From DATLGB01 sp037724045 (GTDB lineage Bacteria > Actinomycetota > Thermoleophilia > Solirubrobacterales > Solirubrobacteraceae), in NCBI GenBank assembly GCA_037724045.1, contig JBBJOW010000064.1:1-20989 (forward strand): a stretch of DNA of 20,989 nt, written 5' to 3'. This document shows positions 19,188 through 20,989 of the stretch, piece after piece. Position 1 is the first letter of the stretch. Every line of letters begins with the position of its first letter. The notes under the pieces were generated by a model that did not search any database, was not told the origin of the DNA, and saw only the letters and a list, made by a program, of their open reading frames with translations. The position numbers and the translations under genes were made by a program.

Positions 19188-20989
19188 TCCGTCGGCTCCG
19201 TGTCGGGGACGGCCGGGGTGTCGAGGGCGCCCTCGTCGGGCGTGTCCTCGGCGCCGCCGACCGCGACCGGCTGCTTGGCCCGGACGCCATCCTTGGCGAC
19301 CTCGAGGATGACGTCGCGATCGTCGCCCTCCGGCGCGCGCTTGACCAGGACGGTCCCGCCGCCCTCGGGCAGCGCGGACTGGAGCACGAAGTCCGCCAGG
19401 GCGTCCTCGATGTAGCGCTGGATGGCCCGGCGCAGCGGGCGGGCGCCCATCGCAGGATCCCAGCCCTTCTCCACCAGGAAGTCCTCGGCCTCCTCGGTCA
19501 GGTCGAGCTGCAGATCGCGCTCCGCCAGCGACGCGCGGATGCGCAGCAGCAGCAAGTCGACGATCTGCTTGATCTCCGACTTCTGCAGCTTGTGGAAGAC
19601 GATGACCTCGTCGATGCGGTTGAGGAACTCGGGACGGAAGACCTTCTTGAGCTCTCCCATCACCTTGCCCTTCATGTCGTCGTAGGTCATGCCCGCCTCG
19701 TCGTCGCCGACGGAGAAGCCGAGCGGCGTGTTGCGCGCGATCTCCGAGGCACCGACGTTGGAGGTCATGATCACGATGCAGTGGCGGAAGTCCACCGTGC
19801 GGCCCTGCGAGTCCGTCAGCCGGCCGTCCTCCAGGATCTGCAGGAGGATGTTGAAGACGTCCGGGTGCGCCTTCTCGATCTCGTCGAGCAGGAGCACGCT
19901 GTACGGCTTGCGCCGCACGGCCTCGGTGAGCTGGCCGCCCTCGTCGTAGCCGACGTAGCCGGGGGGCGAGCCGACGAGCCTCGACACGGCGTGCTTCTCC
20001 ATGTACTCCGACATGTCGATCCGGACCATCGCCTCCTCGTCGCCGAAGAGGAACTCGGCGAGCGTGCGCCCGAGCTCGGTCTTGCCGACGCCAGAGGGGC
20101 CGAGGAAGATGAACGAGCCGGTCGGGCGCTTGGGGTCCTTGAGACCGGCGCGCGAGCGGCGGATCGCCTTCGAGACGGCCTCGATCGCAGCGTGCTGGCC
20201 GATGACGCGCTTGTGGAGCTCCTCCTCCATGTGCATCAGCTTCTGGGTCTCGGCCTCGGTCAGCTTGAAGACGGGGATGCCGGTCCACATCGAGACGATG
20301 TCGGCGATCTCCTCCTCGCCGATCGCCGGGCGCTCTTGGCCGTCGGCCTCGCCTGACTCCCACTGCTCCTCGAGCTCGCGCTTCTTGTTCGTGAGCTGGC
20401 GCTCGGAGTCGCGGAGGTTCGCGGCCTTCTCGAACTCCTGCGACTCGATCGCGTTCTCCTTCGCGCGGCGGGTCTCCTCGATCTCCTCCTCGAGCTCCCG
20501 GTAGACGGGCGGGGAGGTCATCGACTTGATGCGCATGCGCGACGCGGCCTCGTCGATGAGGTCGATCGCCTTGTCGGGCAGGAAGCGATCGGAGATGTAG
20601 CGGTCGGCGAGCTCCGCCGCGGCCTCGAGGGCCTCGTCGGTGATCTGCACCTTGTGGTGCTGCTCGTAGCGGTCGCGCAGGCCCTTGAGGATCTGCACGG
20701 TCTCCTCCGTCGAGGGCTGCTCGACGCGGATCTGCTGGAAGCGACGCTCCAGCGCGCTGTCGCGCTCGAGGTACTTGCGGTACTCCTCGAGCGTCGTCGC
20801 GCCGATCGTCTGCAGCTCGCCGCGGGCCAGCGCGGGCTTGAGGATCGAGGCCGCGTCGATCGCGCCCTCGGCCGCACCGGCGCCGACGAGGTTGTGCAGC
20901 TCGTCGATGAACAGGATGATGTCGCCGCGCTGGGTGATCTCCTTCATCACCTTCTTCAGGCGCTCCTCGAACTCGCCGCGGTACTTCGA
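19184..20989 (-). CDS. clpC: ATP-dependent Clp protease ATPase subunit ClpC (N-terminus beyond window)
   Basis: 601 C-terminal residues are visible of a protein normally ~820-860 long. ClpC is an AAA+ unfoldase that feeds substrates to ClpP. The window enters in the first AAA+ module at KYRGEFEERLKK (pore loop) and Walker B IILFIDELHN. Then come the sensor region, a UVR-type coiled motif (EFEKAANLRDSE, around 20400-20440) that marks ClpC rather than ClpB, and the second AAA+ module with GPSGVGKTE, a GYVGYDEGG pore loop, LLLDEIEKAHPDV and NRIDEVIVF. The C-terminal tail is acidic and Thr/Pro-rich (DTPDEGALDTPAVPDTEPTE). The TAA stop overlaps the PLP gene. Upstream regulation lies off the window. 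Confidence 0.97.
   Translation of the reverse strand, partial: SKYRGEFEERLKKVMKEITQRGDIILFIDELHNLVGAGAAEGAIDAASILKPALARGELQTIGATTLEEYRKYLERDSALERRFQQIRVEQPSTEETVQILKGLRDRYEQHHKVQITDEALEAAAELADRYISDRFLPDKAIDLIDEAASRMRIKSMTSPPVYRELEEEIEETRRAKENAIESQEFEKAANLRDSERQLTNKKRELEEQWESGEADGQERPAIGEEEIADIVSMWTGIPVFKLTEAETQKLMHMEEELHKRVIGQHAAIEAVSKAIRRSRAGLKDPKRPTGSFIFLGPSGVGKTELGRTLAEFLFGDEEAMVRIDMSEYMEKHAVSRLVGSPPGYVGYDEGGQLTEAVRRKPYSVLLLDEIEKAHPDVFNILLQILEDGRLTDSQGRTVDFRHCIVIMTSNVGASEIARNTPLGFSVGDDEAGMTYDDMKGKVMGELKKVFRPEFLNRIDEVIVFHKLQKSEIKQIVDLLLLRIRASLAERDLQLDLTEEAEDFLVEKGWDPAMGARPLRRAIQRYIEDALADFVLQSALPEGGGTVLVKRAPEGDDRDVILEVAKDGVRAKQPVAVGGAEDTPDEGALDTPAVPDTEPTE

Noticed and set aside
16755..19415. 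886-residue plus-strand ORF opposite radA and the PLP gene
   Set aside because: Antisense shadow; no recognisable domain, while both opposite-strand genes carry complete motifs.
18156..20363. 735-residue minus-strand ORF fusing clpC sequence to the PLP enzyme
   Set aside because: The first half is an off-frame reading of clpC with Arg/Pro-rich nonsense composition. The open frame reflects high GC content, not a fusion.

Overview
The window is a GC-rich actinobacterial core-genome segment with 20 protein-coding genes and one tRNA. The high GC content, a CarD regulator, a Bacillus-like sigH gene and many probable leaderless promoters suggest a Thermoleophilia-type lineage (Solirubrobacterales relatives). 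That placement is an inference from gene content, not a measured phylogeny. I see no CRISPR array, prophage, insertion sequence or secretion-type defence island.

Layout. (1) 1-1495, minus: a lysophospholipid acyltransferase with an unusual Rossmann-like tail, followed 12 nt later by an ECF sigma factor cut by the left edge. (2) 1551-6272, plus: a small integral membrane protein overlapping an Rmd-like NAD(P) sugar dehydratase/reductase, whose 3' end runs through an opposite-strand tRNA-Thr(TGT). Then come an FKBP lipoprotein, a PAS-PAS-GAF-SpoIIE phosphatase and a LOG-family protein. (3) 6265-9670, minus: a one-TM protein, sigH, rlmB and cysS. (4) 9723-12809, mostly plus: a lipid-flavoured island (SCP2-alpha/beta hydrolase fusion, MGAT-like acyltransferase, SRPBCC protein) with a 47-codon minus-strand gene and a strong terminator inside it. 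(5) 12979-20989, minus: ispF, a PHP phosphatase, ispD, carD, disA, radA, a Cys/Met-metabolism PLP enzyme and clpC (cut by the right edge).

The minus-strand backbone clpC-radA-disA-(carD)-ispD-ispF-cysS-rlmB-sigH closely follows the Bacillus subtilis order (clpC-radA-disA-yacL-ispD-ispF-gltX-cysE-cysS-mrnC-rlmB-yacP-sigH). A PLP enzyme, a PHP phosphatase and the plus-strand lipid island interrupt it. It joins proteostasis (ClpC), DNA repair (RadA), c-di-AMP synthesis (DisA), transcription initiation (CarD, SigH), isoprenoid synthesis (IspD/IspF) and translation (CysS, RlmB).

The most unusual signals are at the nucleotide level. Three nearby minus-strand genes lack a normal start codon where their conserved N-terminus needs one: carD (CTG behind a perfect Shine-Dalgarno), ispD (an ATG two bases after carD, thrown out of frame by what looks like one extra base) and the PLP gene (GTA where a GTGA overlap would be expected). 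cysS carries an exact 18-bp tandem duplication directly before its KMSKS signature. Five genes that begin transcription units share a TANNNT box 6-9 nt before the start codon and have no Shine-Dalgarno, the pattern of leaderless mRNAs. Nothing here amounts to a clear new multi-gene system; these start-site anomalies and the domain fusions are the best leads.
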